From positions 1 to 64,000 of the forward strand of contig JACQDX010000019.1 in NCBI GenBank assembly GCA_016200895.1: a stretch of 64,000 bases of DNA, in the 5' to 3' direction. Shown here in pieces: positions 1 to 8,305 of this stretch. This DNA is from Burkholderiales bacterium. GTDB taxonomy: Bacteria; Pseudomonadota; Gammaproteobacteria; Burkholderiales; Burkholderiaceae_D. A program made the translations under genes and the position numbers. The notes beneath the pieces are model-generated. The model worked only from the letters and a program-made list of their open reading frames with translations. It searched no databases and was not told where the DNA came from. How positions within the stretch are numbered: the stretch's first letter is position 1; each line of letters begins with the position of its first letter.

Positions 1-2
1 GG

Positions 3-2306
3 TATGCAAAAAAAGTACTAGACAAGGCAATGCAAGGTGCAACACTGCAACGGCAAACAGAAAATATCAGTTTTCTCCCGCAAGATGTGCCACCGACAGA
101 GTTCTTTGGCGATTACAGTTACACACGCAGCCTGCTGGGGCAATCTACTGGGAATTCCATGCCCATGACATGGTCAGTTGTCCAACGTCAAATGACAGCT
201 ACCAATGACACAGGTTTACCCGATCAACTCAAAGCTGGTATCGAAACGCTCTCTGGTATAAGCATGGATGGAGTCAAAGTACATTACAACTCATCCAAAC
301 CCGCACAATTGAGCGCATTGGCCTACGCGCAAGGACGCAATATTTATTTGGGACCGGGGCAAGGCCATCAATTGCCGCATGAAGCATGGCATCTGGTACA
401 GCAGCGACAACAGCGGGTTGAACCTACGTTGCATCAAGCCGGTGTAGCGATCAACGATGATCCTCATCTTGAGCAAGAAGCAGACCGCATGGGCATGCAA
501 GCTACATCCATGAGCATACACACCTTACCTAATCACTTCACTGGCAACCATGTTAAGCCGCACGCAAGTGCAGTGACGCAGCAGGTGGCACAACGTGCTA
601 TTTCGGTCAAGGTGCATAACGAAATGGACGATTACGTGGTTCGCATTAATGATTTTATGCAGGCATTAAGTGATGCAGTGGAAAAGGCAAGGCTGTATAT
701 TTTGAACGTCCCCGAATTGGGTGCCTACAACGTGGATGGGCATACGCAACACTGGGTCGATACCTGGAATGACTACAAAAAATATGGTGATGCCAATCTG
801 ATTAATGCAGCTTTTGGTTATGCCGTCGAAACTATCGCCACCCAAATTTATCTGCCCGATGCCCCGTCGGGTTTACTAGTGATTACACAGGTGCCTCGTG
901 GCGGTACGCGCCCTGATCTGATTTTGGCTAGTGAAGACACGCATGAGGACGTTGCCTGGCTTGACATCACGTCCGATTCTCCGCAGTCAGTTCGTCACAT
1001 CATTAGCGACAAAGTATCCTGGGAGCTTCAGGACCATTATGGCGAGGTGACTTATCCTGCATTGTCTAAGGTCGATTTGACTAACATGTTGACTGCCCCC
1101 GGTGTTTTTGACGACAAGATGGATAAAGGCGAATTCTGGGCCAAGCGTAAATTTGCTATATATGTGCAAGGTATCCGTGAGAGAGCATGGAAAGAACTGG
1201 GAGCAGAAAAATTCAATGATCCGAAACAAACCAGAGGCGATGAAATCGTTCGTTACCCAACTAACCGGGAGGATATCAAAGAAAGATTGAAAAAGTACTT
1301 TAATACACCGTTTGACGACCGCATGGCCGCCAGTATTTTGTATGCTATGGGCGTTGGACGCAGCAAATTTGGTTTCAGTGATTCGGTCAGCATGAATTAT
1401 GGTCAGTCCTTGCTCTTGAATCACGACCCCAACTTGCCCGTCATCCCGATGCCGCGTTTCGGAGTGCCAAGACCAATGCCATTGCAGGAAGATGAGCGTG
1501 AGTTTTTTGCACCGCCGCTATCGTATGGATCAGGAATGGCTCAAGAATTGACTCTGCATGATACTGGCACAAGCAATGCTATTGCCACTTTGCACGGCTC
1601 TGGTGTTGATTTCAAAGGAATGTTTGGGCAAAGCAGCAATTTTTCAGGTTTTGGTAGTTTTTTCGGGTCAGGTAACAGTGATTTTACTGGTCTTTCCAGT
1701 TCCGGCAGTGGATTCTTCGCCCCGTTCAGTTTTGGGAACAGCGCAATGCCCAACCTGCCGGGTTTCGGTAGTGGTGGATCAGGTGGATTCACTGGCTACT
1801 CGGGTTTCGGTAGCCAGTCCGATTTAAGTATAAATTCGATGAGTAGCCTATCCGGCGATAAAGCCAGCAACAAACGATTATCGATTAGCGAGATATTAGC
1901 AAAGAGCTTTATTGGACGTGAAATGACACCTGAGCAGCTATTGCGTGTTGAGAAAATGATTGGCAAGTTAACAAAGTCAAGAGTAAGACAACTGAAGCTG
2001 GTCAGGGTCATTTTACGCGGCCGAAATGGTGATTTTTTCGAGATTAAATCCAATTTGCTTAACCAGTCCAGAAAATTCCTGCGCTTCCCGCGCGAGGGCA
2101 AACGTTCGGGCATGAAGCGGCGTGGTTTAGGTGGGATACAGTCGCCCAGCATGTCGACATCTCTGTCTATTCAGCCACCTCTGGAAATCGGGGCCTCCGA
2201 TCTACCTGGATTCGATTTTACTCAATCATATCGTCTGATGGCAATCCAGATGGATTATGGCGAAGGTAATTCCGAAACCATTAGCTCGACGGAAAATTGG
2301 GATTAA
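3..2306 (+). CDS. DUF4157 (eCIS core) domain protein, 5' partial
   Basis: The reading frame is open from the window edge (codons from base 3), so the ATG at 30 may be internal and the true start may lie outside; residue numbers here count from base 30. Residues about 60-150 are a DUF4157 domain with HEAWH at 117-121, the metal-binding-like HExxH of this family, which is known from cargo of extracellular contractile injection systems and polymorphic toxins. Residues about 190-440 form a second globular part with R-P-D at 294-296 and W-L-D-I-T at 310-314, resembling a PD-(D/E)XK nuclease-like core (inference). Residues 523-602 are Gly/Ser/Phe-rich with six FG dipeptides, and the C-terminus is basic. 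No contractile tail genes lie in the window. The domain call is firm; toxin function is a guess. Confidence 0.8.
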   Translation, partial: YAKKVLDKAMQGATLQRQTENISFLPQDVPPTEFFGDYSYTRSLLGQSTGNSMPMTWSVVQRQMTATNDTGLPDQLKAGIETLSGISMDGVKVHYNSSKPAQLSALAYAQGRNIYLGPGQGHQLPHEAWHLVQQRQQRVEPTLHQAGVAINDDPHLEQEADRMGMQATSMSIHTLPNHFTGNHVKPHASAVTQQVAQRAISVKVHNEMDDYVVRINDFMQALSDAVEKARLYILNVPELGAYNVDGHTQHWVDTWNDYKKYGDANLINAAFGYAVETIATQIYLPDAPSGLLVITQVPRGGTRPDLILASEDTHEDVAWLDITSDSPQSVRHIISDKVSWELQDHYGEVTYPALSKVDLTNMLTAPGVFDDKMDKGEFWAKRKFAIYVQGIRERAWKELGAEKFNDPKQTRGDEIVRYPTNREDIKERLKKYFNTPFDDRMAASILYAMGVGRSKFGFSDSVSMNYGQSLLLNHDPNLPVIPMPRFGVPRPMPLQEDEREFFAPPLSYGSGMAQELTLHDTGTSNAIATLHGSGVDFKGMFGQSSNFSGFGSFFGSGNSDFTGLSSSGSGFFAPFSFGNSAMPNLPGFGSGGSGGFTGYSGFGSQSDLSINSMSSLSGDKASNKRLSISEILAKSFIGREMTPEQLLRVEKMIGKLTKSRVRQLKLVRVILRGRNGDFFEIKSNLLNQSRKFLRFPREGKRSGMKRRGLGGIQSPSMSTSLSIQPPLEIGASDLPGFDFTQSYRLMAIQMDYGEGNSETISSTENWD

Positions 2307-2336
2307 CACTAAGGGCGTGTATTTATGTGGAACCTC

Positions 2337-2588
2337 TTAGGCTGAGACCCTGCGCAATCCATCACGGACCTTGTTCGATGTTTTGACAATAACGTCGACA
2401 GTATCTACTGATGAGGCTCTAATCTGGAGATTTGTTAACACCGGCGTAGGAACTCGCTGACAAGTTTTATGGACATGGTCTTGTAGATGTCGTGAGAATT
2501 GATTGGTATCTTGCCATACGTTTTCAATATTTCTTAAACAAGCAAAGTTAAGTAAAGCAAATTTAGCGGATTTGCTGGTTTCTTGCAT
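2337..2588 (-). CDS. small hypothetical helical protein
   Basis: An 83-codon frame starts at ATG 2588 (Met-Gln-Glu-Thr-Ser) and fills the 340-base gap before dksA, from which it diverges with about 60 bases between start codons. The product is predicted mostly helical and polar, with no signal peptide or recognisable motif; its length and helical character are phasin-like only in a general way. The frame continues upstream to about 2768, but that part overlaps dksA antisense and is unlikely to be translated. The ribosome binding site is weak (TGAGAA). It may be a real small gene or a chance frame. Confidence 0.35.
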   Translation of the reverse strand: MQETSKSAKFALLNFACLRNIENVWQDTNQFSRHLQDHVHKTCQRVPTPVLTNLQIRASSVDTVDVIVKTSNKVRDGLRRVSA

Positions 2589-2649
2589 ATTCTCATGAGA
2601 AATATTTAGCTTGCACGATGAACCAACAACTTGAATCAGGAGTTTTATT

Positions 2650-3126
2650 ATGACTACTATGCAAACCAATTCAACATCAAAAAAAGCGGCAATCAGATCA
2701 AAAGCCCTTTCTTCCAAGCCAAAACTGACGGAAGAGAAAATTCTGCACATGAGTGAGATGGAGTACATGAATGACGTGCAGCTGGCATTTTTTAAATCGC
2801 GTTTGCAGGAAATTGAATTGGCCCTGGTTCAAAATGCAAATGAAACTACTGCGCATCTTCAAGAGAACGACATTATTGCCGACCCTGTAGATCGTGCCAC
2901 GATAGAAGAAGAGCATGCCCTGGAATTGCGTGCGCGTGACCGTGAAAGTAAGCTGCTCAGGAAAGTGCGTGCGGCTATAGCGCGTATAGATGAAGGGGAT
3001 TATGGCTGGTGTGAAGATTCGGGCGAACCTATAGGCATTGAGCGCTTGTTGGCACGTCCTACTGCTACGCTCTCGCTGGAAGCGCAACAACGTCATGAGC
3101 AAAGGCAAAAATTATTTGGACACTGA
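2650..3126 (+). CDS. dksA: RNA polymerase-binding transcription factor DksA
   Basis: This DksA/TraR family protein acts in the RNA polymerase secondary channel and, with ppGpp, tunes rRNA and amino acid promoters. The 158-residue product has an N-terminal basic extension, a long coiled coil with the conserved tip sequence D-P-V-D-R-A (79-84), and the C-terminal zinc-finger fold. Only C121 of the four zinc cysteines remains; the equivalents of the other three are S124, S142 and A145, so it should not bind zinc in the usual way. Such cysteine-poor DksA proteins are known in alpha- and betaproteobacteria. A CAGGAG ribosome binding site lies just upstream of the ATG. It appears to be a single-gene unit. 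Confidence 0.93.
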   Translation: MTTMQTNSTSKKAAIRSKALSSKPKLTEEKILHMSEMEYMNDVQLAFFKSRLQEIELALVQNANETTAHLQENDIIADPVDRATIEEEHALELRARDRESKLLRKVRAAIARIDEGDYGWCEDSGEPIGIERLLARPTATLSLEAQQRHEQRQKLFGH

Positions 3127-3213
3127 TTTGCTCATTATTACGGCAGCGTAGAGATATTGTTATAGGGCAGGGCAATATTTTCACGTGATATAAAAAATGG
3201 GCAAGGAAGATAT

Positions 3214-3474
3214 ATGGGTTTGATTTTTTGGATTTTCGTCGGTGCCATTGTAGGATGGATTATTCTGACTACGTCGACGGGTGATCATCAGAATATTTAT
3301 CTGAATGTCCTTGTCGGTGTTGCGGACGGTTTGATCATCGGCTGTCTCATGCAATCTTATTTAAGTGCTGACGCGCCAGGGAATAGCAGGTTTGACTTTC
3401 ATGCGCTAGGCAACTTGATCGTTGGTGCATTGGTCATATTGAGCATTGCCGCTTTGTTGGTACAACGTGAATGA
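3214..3474 (+). CDS. GlsB/YeaQ/YmgE-family small membrane protein
   Basis: The 86-residue protein has three hydrophobic segments (about 2-20, 28-48, 66-83) and glycine spacing typical of the transglycosylase-associated / GlsB/YeaQ family. These are inner-membrane proteins often linked to envelope or general stress but without a known activity. A good AAGGAAG ribosome binding site precedes the ATG. It stands alone behind dksA and ends near a hairpin terminator shared with the convergent lipase gene. Confidence 0.8.
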   Translation: MGLIFWIFVGAIVGWIILTTSTGDHQNIYLNVLVGVADGLIIGCLMQSYLSADAPGNSRFDFHALGNLIVGALVILSIAALLVQRE

Positions 3475-3509
3475 CGATAGCTGGCATTCCAGCTAGAGTT
3501 TCAGCAGAT

Positions 3510-3550
3510 ACAAACAAGCTCTTGATCTTGATGATTAAGGGCTTGTTTGT
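3510..3550. terminator. hairpin between convergent genes
   Basis: ACAAACAAGC at 3510-3519 pairs perfectly with GCTTGTTTGT at 3541-3550, and the stem continues inward with a few wobble pairs. It lies between the stop codons of the GlsB-type gene (+) and the lipase gene (-), so it may terminate both. There is no long T run, which lowers certainty. Confidence 0.55.
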
Positions 3551-3589
3551 GTTTGATGCCCGTACCAGCCTTGGCTGGTTTGCCTGCAT

Positions 3590-4579
3590 TTAATTGGCAG
3601 CACATGCAACTGGCGGTAATCCAAAGAAGGACAGGTAAGTGCTTTGCACATGTTGCGAAGCGACTTGGTCGAACCATTGGTCTGTCAGTGGTTTGCTGGT
3701 ATCGACAGGATAGATGGTCTTCAATGTATTTAATGCGATGCTGCCGCTGGATTGATTGGTTTGCGTGTAGATGGAACCGTTGGTGCCCTCGGATACATCA
3801 ATAGAATCAGCGATCAGGCCAATCGCGTCCTTGAGTGTGACGGTGAGTTTCTTGTAGGTGGTTTCTATGCTGCTGGCCTCGGGTGCTGGAGCGGAGTAGA
3901 GTTGTTCCGCTGAGCGCAGCGAGTCAGATGCCATGGGCACGACGTCAATCTCATTATAGTAGCGCCATGAGTAGGGAAAGCTCTTGTCATAGGCTGCGGC
4001 AAAGGCCGCGTTACCAGCAGTGGGGGCGGCGAAGGTCAGCACCGGGAACAATGTCGGGAGAGCGATATTGTTTTGCTGGAGCTGATACAGCAGCCATGGC
4101 GCAAATACGGTGGCGAGATTGCCGCCCAGGCTATGTCCGACCACGCCAATAGAGATATCGCTACCTATGGCATTTGCTGTCAGGTATTGATAGATGGTTT
4201 GGCCGGAGGCGTTGACGAGTTGGGTCAGGTCTGTCAAACCATCAGAGGAACCTTGCGACACCATGGGTTGAGCATCGCTGGCCGGATAAGTCCAGGCCGT
4301 CTGTTTATAGACATTGAGGTCCTGGATAAACCAGTTATCAAAAGCTTGCCAACTGAAATTCAGCAATGAGCCGCGTATGGCGACGACATATTGGGAGCTG
4401 CCGTTGTAGGCGATGAAGGCGATATTGCCATTGATATCAGTAGTGGCGGCCCAGACAGCGGTCCAGCCATTGCCCAGATTATTGAGTGTGGTGGCCGGGT
4501 CTGAGCAATATGCAGTTGCTGCCAGCGTCATCGCCAGGCCAGGATTTGGGGCAGATGTATTGCCTATCGTTGTAGTCAT
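3590..4579 (-). CDS. lipase class 3 family protein
   Basis: Alpha/beta hydrolase of the fungal-type (class 3) lipase family, expected to cleave acylglycerol or other lipid esters. The 329-residue protein has the nucleophile elbow G-H-S-L-G-G with Ser150. D212 in the N-E-I-D-V-V-P motif and H310 near the C-terminus fit the rest of the triad. No signal peptide is visible, so secretion would need another route or the enzyme is cytoplasmic. An AGGAG ribosome binding site supports the ATG at 4579. It diverges from the patatin-like lipoprotein gene, a second lipid hydrolase. Confidence 0.85.
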   Translation of the reverse strand: MTTTIGNTSAPNPGLAMTLAATAYCSDPATTLNNLGNGWTAVWAATTDINGNIAFIAYNGSSQYVVAIRGSLLNFSWQAFDNWFIQDLNVYKQTAWTYPASDAQPMVSQGSSDGLTDLTQLVNASGQTIYQYLTANAIGSDISIGVVGHSLGGNLATVFAPWLLYQLQQNNIALPTLFPVLTFAAPTAGNAAFAAAYDKSFPYSWRYYNEIDVVPMASDSLRSAEQLYSAPAPEASSIETTYKKLTVTLKDAIGLIADSIDVSEGTNGSIYTQTNQSSGSIALNTLKTIYPVDTSKPLTDQWFDQVASQHVQSTYLSFFGLPPVACAAN

Positions 4580-4936
4580 GGTGCTCTCCTGGTGAAAGTG
4601 TGTGCTATGGCTTATGGTATTAGGGCATTGCGGACGCTACTTGCTGCTTATTGCTCGTATCAGATTGAAATTCTGATTTGGCAATTTAATCGACAATGAT
4701 TAATAAGACAAGCCGATTTTCATATTCGTGTTTTATCTTTGTTGTGGCATCGCTTGCTTGGTAGATGAGACAGGGAACTGCGTCTTGAATAGCCTGGCTT
4801 GCAGCGACTCTGTGAGATATTGAGGAACCTATGCAATAATTGATAGTCTATTAAGTTTGTGCCTGAATTTTCTGTCGCCAATTCTTCTTGTATTGGCCAG
4901 AGAATTCAAGGTTTCAAGTGATTCATGGAGTATTAA
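4580..4936. other. divergent intergenic region, lipase/patatin
   Basis: These 357 AT-rich bases lie between two divergently transcribed lipid hydrolase genes and must hold both promoters. I see no gene, clear repeat or confident promoter box in it. Confidence 0.5.
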
Positions 4937-6682
4937 TTGTTGAATATTTCCCCGATAAAAAATGCCATTGTCGGCGCTTCAATCTGGGCGACGATGCTTT
5001 TATCAGGTTGCGCTTCTTTGCACTTGGATGAAAGAAATCCTCATATAAACGTCAAGGCTAATGGCGGCGACACCAGTGTTCCGCGGGCACATTATGCTTC
5101 CAAACTTGGTTGTACAACGGAGGCTGCAACTGAAAATGCTCCATGTCCCCATCCCATGTTTATCGGGGTGGCGATTTCTGGCGGGGGATTGCGGGCCGCA
5201 AATTTTGGTTTAGGGGTAATGGCGCAGCTGCGTCATTTTGGTTTGTTTGATGAAGTCACTGCGCTGTCTTCAGTATCTGGTGGCTCGCTTGCCGCAGCTG
5301 CAGTCAGCTTAAAACCATTGGATAACGAAGCTGATTTTGATTTGATGTCTGCCCAGCTGCGCAGAGATTACTTGTCTTCATGGGTATATCGCTCAGCCAA
5401 TCCCATTAATTTCGTGCCTACTCTGACATCCGGAAAAAATGCCACCAGAATTTTGGCAGATGTGTTTGATGCCGGAATTTACAAAGGTGCAGTCTATGGC
5501 GATTTGGGGGAGCGCAAGCCGGGCAAGCCATCACTTTATATTAATAGCTCGCATGCGCACCGCTTTGTCGGGGCAGATACGCTGACAACCCGCGGGCTTA
5601 ATTCCTCAGAAGCCAGTTTGCAGGGTTTTACCTTCACTGATGCGGCGTTCAAAGAAATTGGTTCTGATCTAAATCAATTGCGTGTTGCCGATGCAGTGGC
5701 GGCATCTGCTGCCTATCCTGGTTTGTTCGTACCGCTGGCACTTAAGAACTTCAGTGCTGACAACGATATTTATCATCAGCCCAGCCCCAAGTTTTTGCAT
5801 TTATATGACGCTGGCTCATCGGATAACCTGGGCGTTGATGCCCTGATCCGCGCGTATTCAGAAATTCTGGTTGGTACCCAGGACTTGTCCTGTTTGCTGA
5901 TACTGGTTGATGCACATGTCAACGACAGGGGTGATTTGAGTGGCTCGTTGGCAGATACACGAAGCAGCATGATTGACTATGTCATTAGTCCTTCCATCTA
6001 TCGCGCATTCGATTCATTGTTGGAACAACGCCGGGAATGGCAGCTGGATATGCTGGGTGTGCCATTGGCTTCCGACCAGTCTTACAGGTTCAATCCTAAC
6101 GTCAATATCCCTTTAAAGAACTATGCGTTTTCCGGAACGGGAACTTCGTCTGTACGCGGGCGTCATTTTGCTCCTGATGAAGTTCTTGGGATGACCGTTG
6201 GCAGATCTATTAATAATGCGAACTGTGCAGTCTGGCATATAGGTCTGGACCGCTTGCTTGAACTAACCAAGAAAGGCAACCCGCGCAAACGCAACGCGTT
6301 TTTTCAGCAAGCTGCTGCAGATGAATATAGAGACGAATCCCCTCGCGACAACCAACTTATCAAGCTGGACAGGTTTGTCAATTCCATACAAACCAATTAC
6401 AAGCTTGCTTTGAATGGGCCTGGCCGTTGCGATGAAGTGCCTATTCAAAATTCCCTGTTTGAAGCGGCGCGAGTGTTGATGACCACTGATACTGATTCAA
6501 GTACCAAGCTGGTGGCATGGCTGAAAGAAAACCATCGTGAGGGATTGTCGCAAAATATCAGCAATTTGTTGACGTCAAAAGCTGTGCTGGAGCATAGAGA
6601 GGTGGTGCAGGTGCCACGCTATTCTGTGCAAGAGCCGAATTCTTCACATCCTTTGGCATCTTGGATTAACTGCAGTAAGTAA
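4937..6682 (+). CDS. patatin-like phospholipase lipoprotein
   Basis: The 581-residue protein starts with a lipoprotein signal (lipobox L-S-G-C, Cys25). The patatin domain follows: oxyanion-hole motif G-G-G-L-R-A at 82-87, nucleophile Ser114 in S-V-S-G-G-S, and the catalytic Asp (D291) in D-A-G-S-S-D-N-L-G. These Ser-Asp dyad enzymes hydrolyse phospholipids. The C-terminal 200 residues are not recognised. The start is a TTG: an in-frame stop lies directly upstream and GGAG at 4927-4930 is well placed. It would be anchored in the cell envelope, probably the outer membrane. A strong terminator follows, so it is monocistronic. Confidence 0.87.
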   Translation: MLNISPIKNAIVGASIWATMLLSGCASLHLDERNPHINVKANGGDTSVPRAHYASKLGCTTEAATENAPCPHPMFIGVAISGGGLRAANFGLGVMAQLRHFGLFDEVTALSSVSGGSLAAAAVSLKPLDNEADFDLMSAQLRRDYLSSWVYRSANPINFVPTLTSGKNATRILADVFDAGIYKGAVYGDLGERKPGKPSLYINSSHAHRFVGADTLTTRGLNSSEASLQGFTFTDAAFKEIGSDLNQLRVADAVAASAAYPGLFVPLALKNFSADNDIYHQPSPKFLHLYDAGSSDNLGVDALIRAYSEILVGTQDLSCLLILVDAHVNDRGDLSGSLADTRSSMIDYVISPSIYRAFDSLLEQRREWQLDMLGVPLASDQSYRFNPNVNIPLKNYAFSGTGTSSVRGRHFAPDEVLGMTVGRSINNANCAVWHIGLDRLLELTKKGNPRKRNAFFQQAAADEYRDESPRDNQLIKLDRFVNSIQTNYKLALNGPGRCDEVPIQNSLFEAARVLMTTDTDSSTKLVAWLKENHREGLSQNISNLLTSKAVLEHREVVQVPRYSVQEPNSSHPLASWINCSK

Positions 6683-6703
6683 TTAATCAGCATGAAGATA
6701 AAA

Positions 6704-6726
6704 AGACCTGGGCTAGCCCAGGTCTT
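6704..6726 (+). terminator. intrinsic terminator after patatin gene
   Basis: The stem AGACCTGGGC / GCCCAGGTCT is perfect and is followed by TTT. It begins 21 bases after the patatin-like stop codon. Confidence 0.85.
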
Positions 6727-6774
6727 TGCATAATGCGTTTGTCATAGAGATGTTGGTGTTGATATTTTTCAGTA

Positions 6775-7008
6775 TCATGCCGCGATCTTGTGTTCAGCCC
6801 AGTGATAATCTATCGCCGCACTTGGTATGCCGACAGAATTGGTATTTTCTGACGACATGCTGATGTGGCGTATATATTCTCCTGCGGCTTGTCTTTGTCT
6901 CAGATTGTCAGCGAATTTGAGGGCGGCAATCATGTCGCCGGTATCAAATTCTCTGCAGTGAGACATTTTTATTTGCTTGTGGATTTCTATCCAGAATACA
7001 GCAAACAT
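6775..7008 (-). CDS. conserved small hypothetical protein
   Basis: A 77-residue protein of unknown function. The start is well supported by GGGAGG five bases before the ATG. The sequence begins hydrophobic (M-F-A-V-F-W-I-E-I) but is mostly polar and helical afterwards, with no cysteine pair or known motif. An orphan intrinsic terminator lies about 30 bases upstream of its start codon on the same strand, so the leader may be attenuated or the terminator may belong to another transcript. Confidence 0.6.
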   Translation of the reverse strand: MFAVFWIEIHKQIKMSHCREFDTGDMIAALKFADNLRQRQAAGEYIRHISMSSENTNSVGIPSAAIDYHWAEHKIAA

Positions 7009-7030
7009 GTTTACCTCCCTTCATTGGAAT

Positions 7031-7061
7031 TAAAAAATAGCCAGGGGACTTCCCCTTGGCT
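7031..7061 (-). terminator. orphan intrinsic terminator / possible attenuator
   Basis: Read on the minus strand, AGCC(A)AGGGG and CCCCTGGCT form a stem followed by ATTTTTT. It sits just upstream of the 77-residue gene and does not follow any visible reading frame, since the preceding minus-strand gene already has its own terminator at 7229-7263. Confidence 0.6.
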
Positions 7062-7228
7062 TTCGCTTATCCTTTTGACTTAGATACACTTGAATAAGCT
7101 TGATCAAATTAACGTTGTGTACTGACTTACTGGTGTTTCCGTGACCTTGTTGCTGGCCACGACCGCTTGCGCGGGTTTTACTGCTGAGTCTGTGCTTTTA
7201 ATTTATAAAAGCAGCAGATAATTAAACA

Positions 7229-7263
7229 AAAAGCCCGGAGCTTTTTAGGGCATCCGGGCTTTT
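7229..7263. terminator. bidirectional intrinsic terminator
   Basis: AAAAGCCCGGA and TCCGGGCTTTT form a perfect stem around a 13-base loop, with A and T runs on the two sides. It lies 27 bases beyond the stop of the minus-strand 98-residue gene. Confidence 0.8.
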
Positions 7264-7289
7264 CAGCTTGAGGTGGGGAGGAGCTGTTT

Positions 7290-7586
7290 TTAATTTGCTC
7301 CTGCTACCTGAAGGGCTGATCTTCGGATGCGGTAATTCGGGTTAGGATTAAACTGAAACTTGCCTGGATTAGATTGCTCGTTACGGGAGACCACATGTTT
7401 TGTGGTCGTGCGAATAATGCTATCGCTATCATTGCGTTTGGATATCGTGGCGGATGCCGCCGCCAGGTCTGTTAGCGCATCACGATAACCCAATCCCGCC
7501 ACTGACCTGACCGACAATGCTGACAGCAAGCCCTGTGCTGTTAAGCACATATCTTGTTGCAGTTGTGGGAGCCAGGTAGTTTTCAC
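7290..7586 (-). CDS. small hypothetical protein, GTG start
   Basis: The frame is open further upstream, but the plausible start is the GTG at 7586, which has AGGA six bases before it and gives a 98-residue protein beginning with Lys-Thr-Thr-Trp. The product is basic, with a helical first half and an Asn/Pro-rich C-terminal stretch. No family is recognised. It is divergent from the XRE-type regulator at 7770, with 183 bases between, and ends at a clear terminator, which supports it as a real transcription unit. Confidence 0.5.
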   Translation of the reverse strand: MKTTWLPQLQQDMCLTAQGLLSALSVRSVAGLGYRDALTDLAAASATISKRNDSDSIIRTTTKHVVSRNEQSNPGKFQFNPNPNYRIRRSALQVAGAN

Positions 7587-7769
7587 GTATCGTCCTAAAT
7601 AAAAAATGTGTAAAAGTCTTGCCAAAATCGATGAACTGATCTTGCCACAGCTTTTAGAAAAAATCCAGCATGGCGTGGAGAAAATTGAATGTTTCATGTT
7701 GTTTTTATGCGGCGACCGCAAAAAATGCTTATATCCTGTATCATCGCAGCCGTCGATTGAGGTTCGATC

Positions 7770-8078
7770 ATGCCCATTACAAACCCAGTAACAACATATT
7801 CCCCCATGTCCGGACATAAAATAAAAGCCGAGCTCAGAATTCGTGAGTTGATGGTTGAAAACAAGATTCGTTCGGTTTCTGCCTTGCACCGCCTGTTGAT
7901 CGCCAGACGGGTGACTGTTTCGCATTCTCAATTATTGCGTATCGTCGATAACAAGGCAGAACACTGGAAAGTAGAGTTTATTGAAGCCTTTGCCGAGCTT
8001 TTTAATTGTTCGGTGCAAGAGCTGTTTCGTTTTGAAAGCGTTCCAGTTACTGAAGTTACGCCAGATACGCCAGTCTGA
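7770..8078 (+). CDS. XRE-family helix-turn-helix regulator
   Basis: The 102-residue protein contains a Cro/C1-type helix-turn-helix at about residues 20-92: a helix with L-R-I-R-E-L-M, a turn, the recognition region V-T-V-S-H-S-Q-L-L-R-I, then F-I-E-A-F-A-E-L-F-N-C-S-V-Q-E-L-F. This arrangement is common in small stand-alone repressors and antitoxins. GAGG lies at good spacing before the ATG. It diverges from the 98-residue gene and may regulate it. No toxin partner is recognised. Confidence 0.75.
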   Translation: MPITNPVTTYSPMSGHKIKAELRIRELMVENKIRSVSALHRLLIARRVTVSHSQLLRIVDNKAEHWKVEFIEAFAELFNCSVQELFRFESVPVTEVTPDTPV

Positions 8079-8269
8079 GATACTTGCGTATATGCAGGCA
8101 CTGGCAGTAAAAATAATGAGGTTTGATGTATCGCAAAAAGCTGTTCATGCAGCCGTCATAATTTTGGGTTATAGTATGTCTAGCTGCTGTACATACAACC
8201 GATATGTATGACGGTAGTGAGGTGTGCTTGGTTCGCATTTAAGCGGACAAGCCACCGTCCAGAATTCAT

Positions 8270-8305
8270 AAAAAACGGGAACTGTGTAGACAGCTCCCTT
8301 TTTTT
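8270..8305. terminator. bidirectional terminator before AraC gene end
   Basis: GGGAACTGT (8277-8285) and ACAGCTCCC (8290-8298) form a stem with one mismatch, flanked by six A on the left and seven T on the right. It can serve both the region downstream of the XRE gene and the end of the minus-strand AraC gene. Confidence 0.75.

Noticed and set aside
2329..2336. GGAACCTC matching the first eight bases of the repeat at 63067
   Set aside because: Only eight bases match and no second arm is present, so a degenerate copy cannot be claimed.
7150..7225. Short plus-strand frame resembling a lipoprotein signal (L-L-L-A-T-T-A-C-A-G)
   Set aside because: No ATG start or ribosome binding site and only about 25 codons; likely chance.
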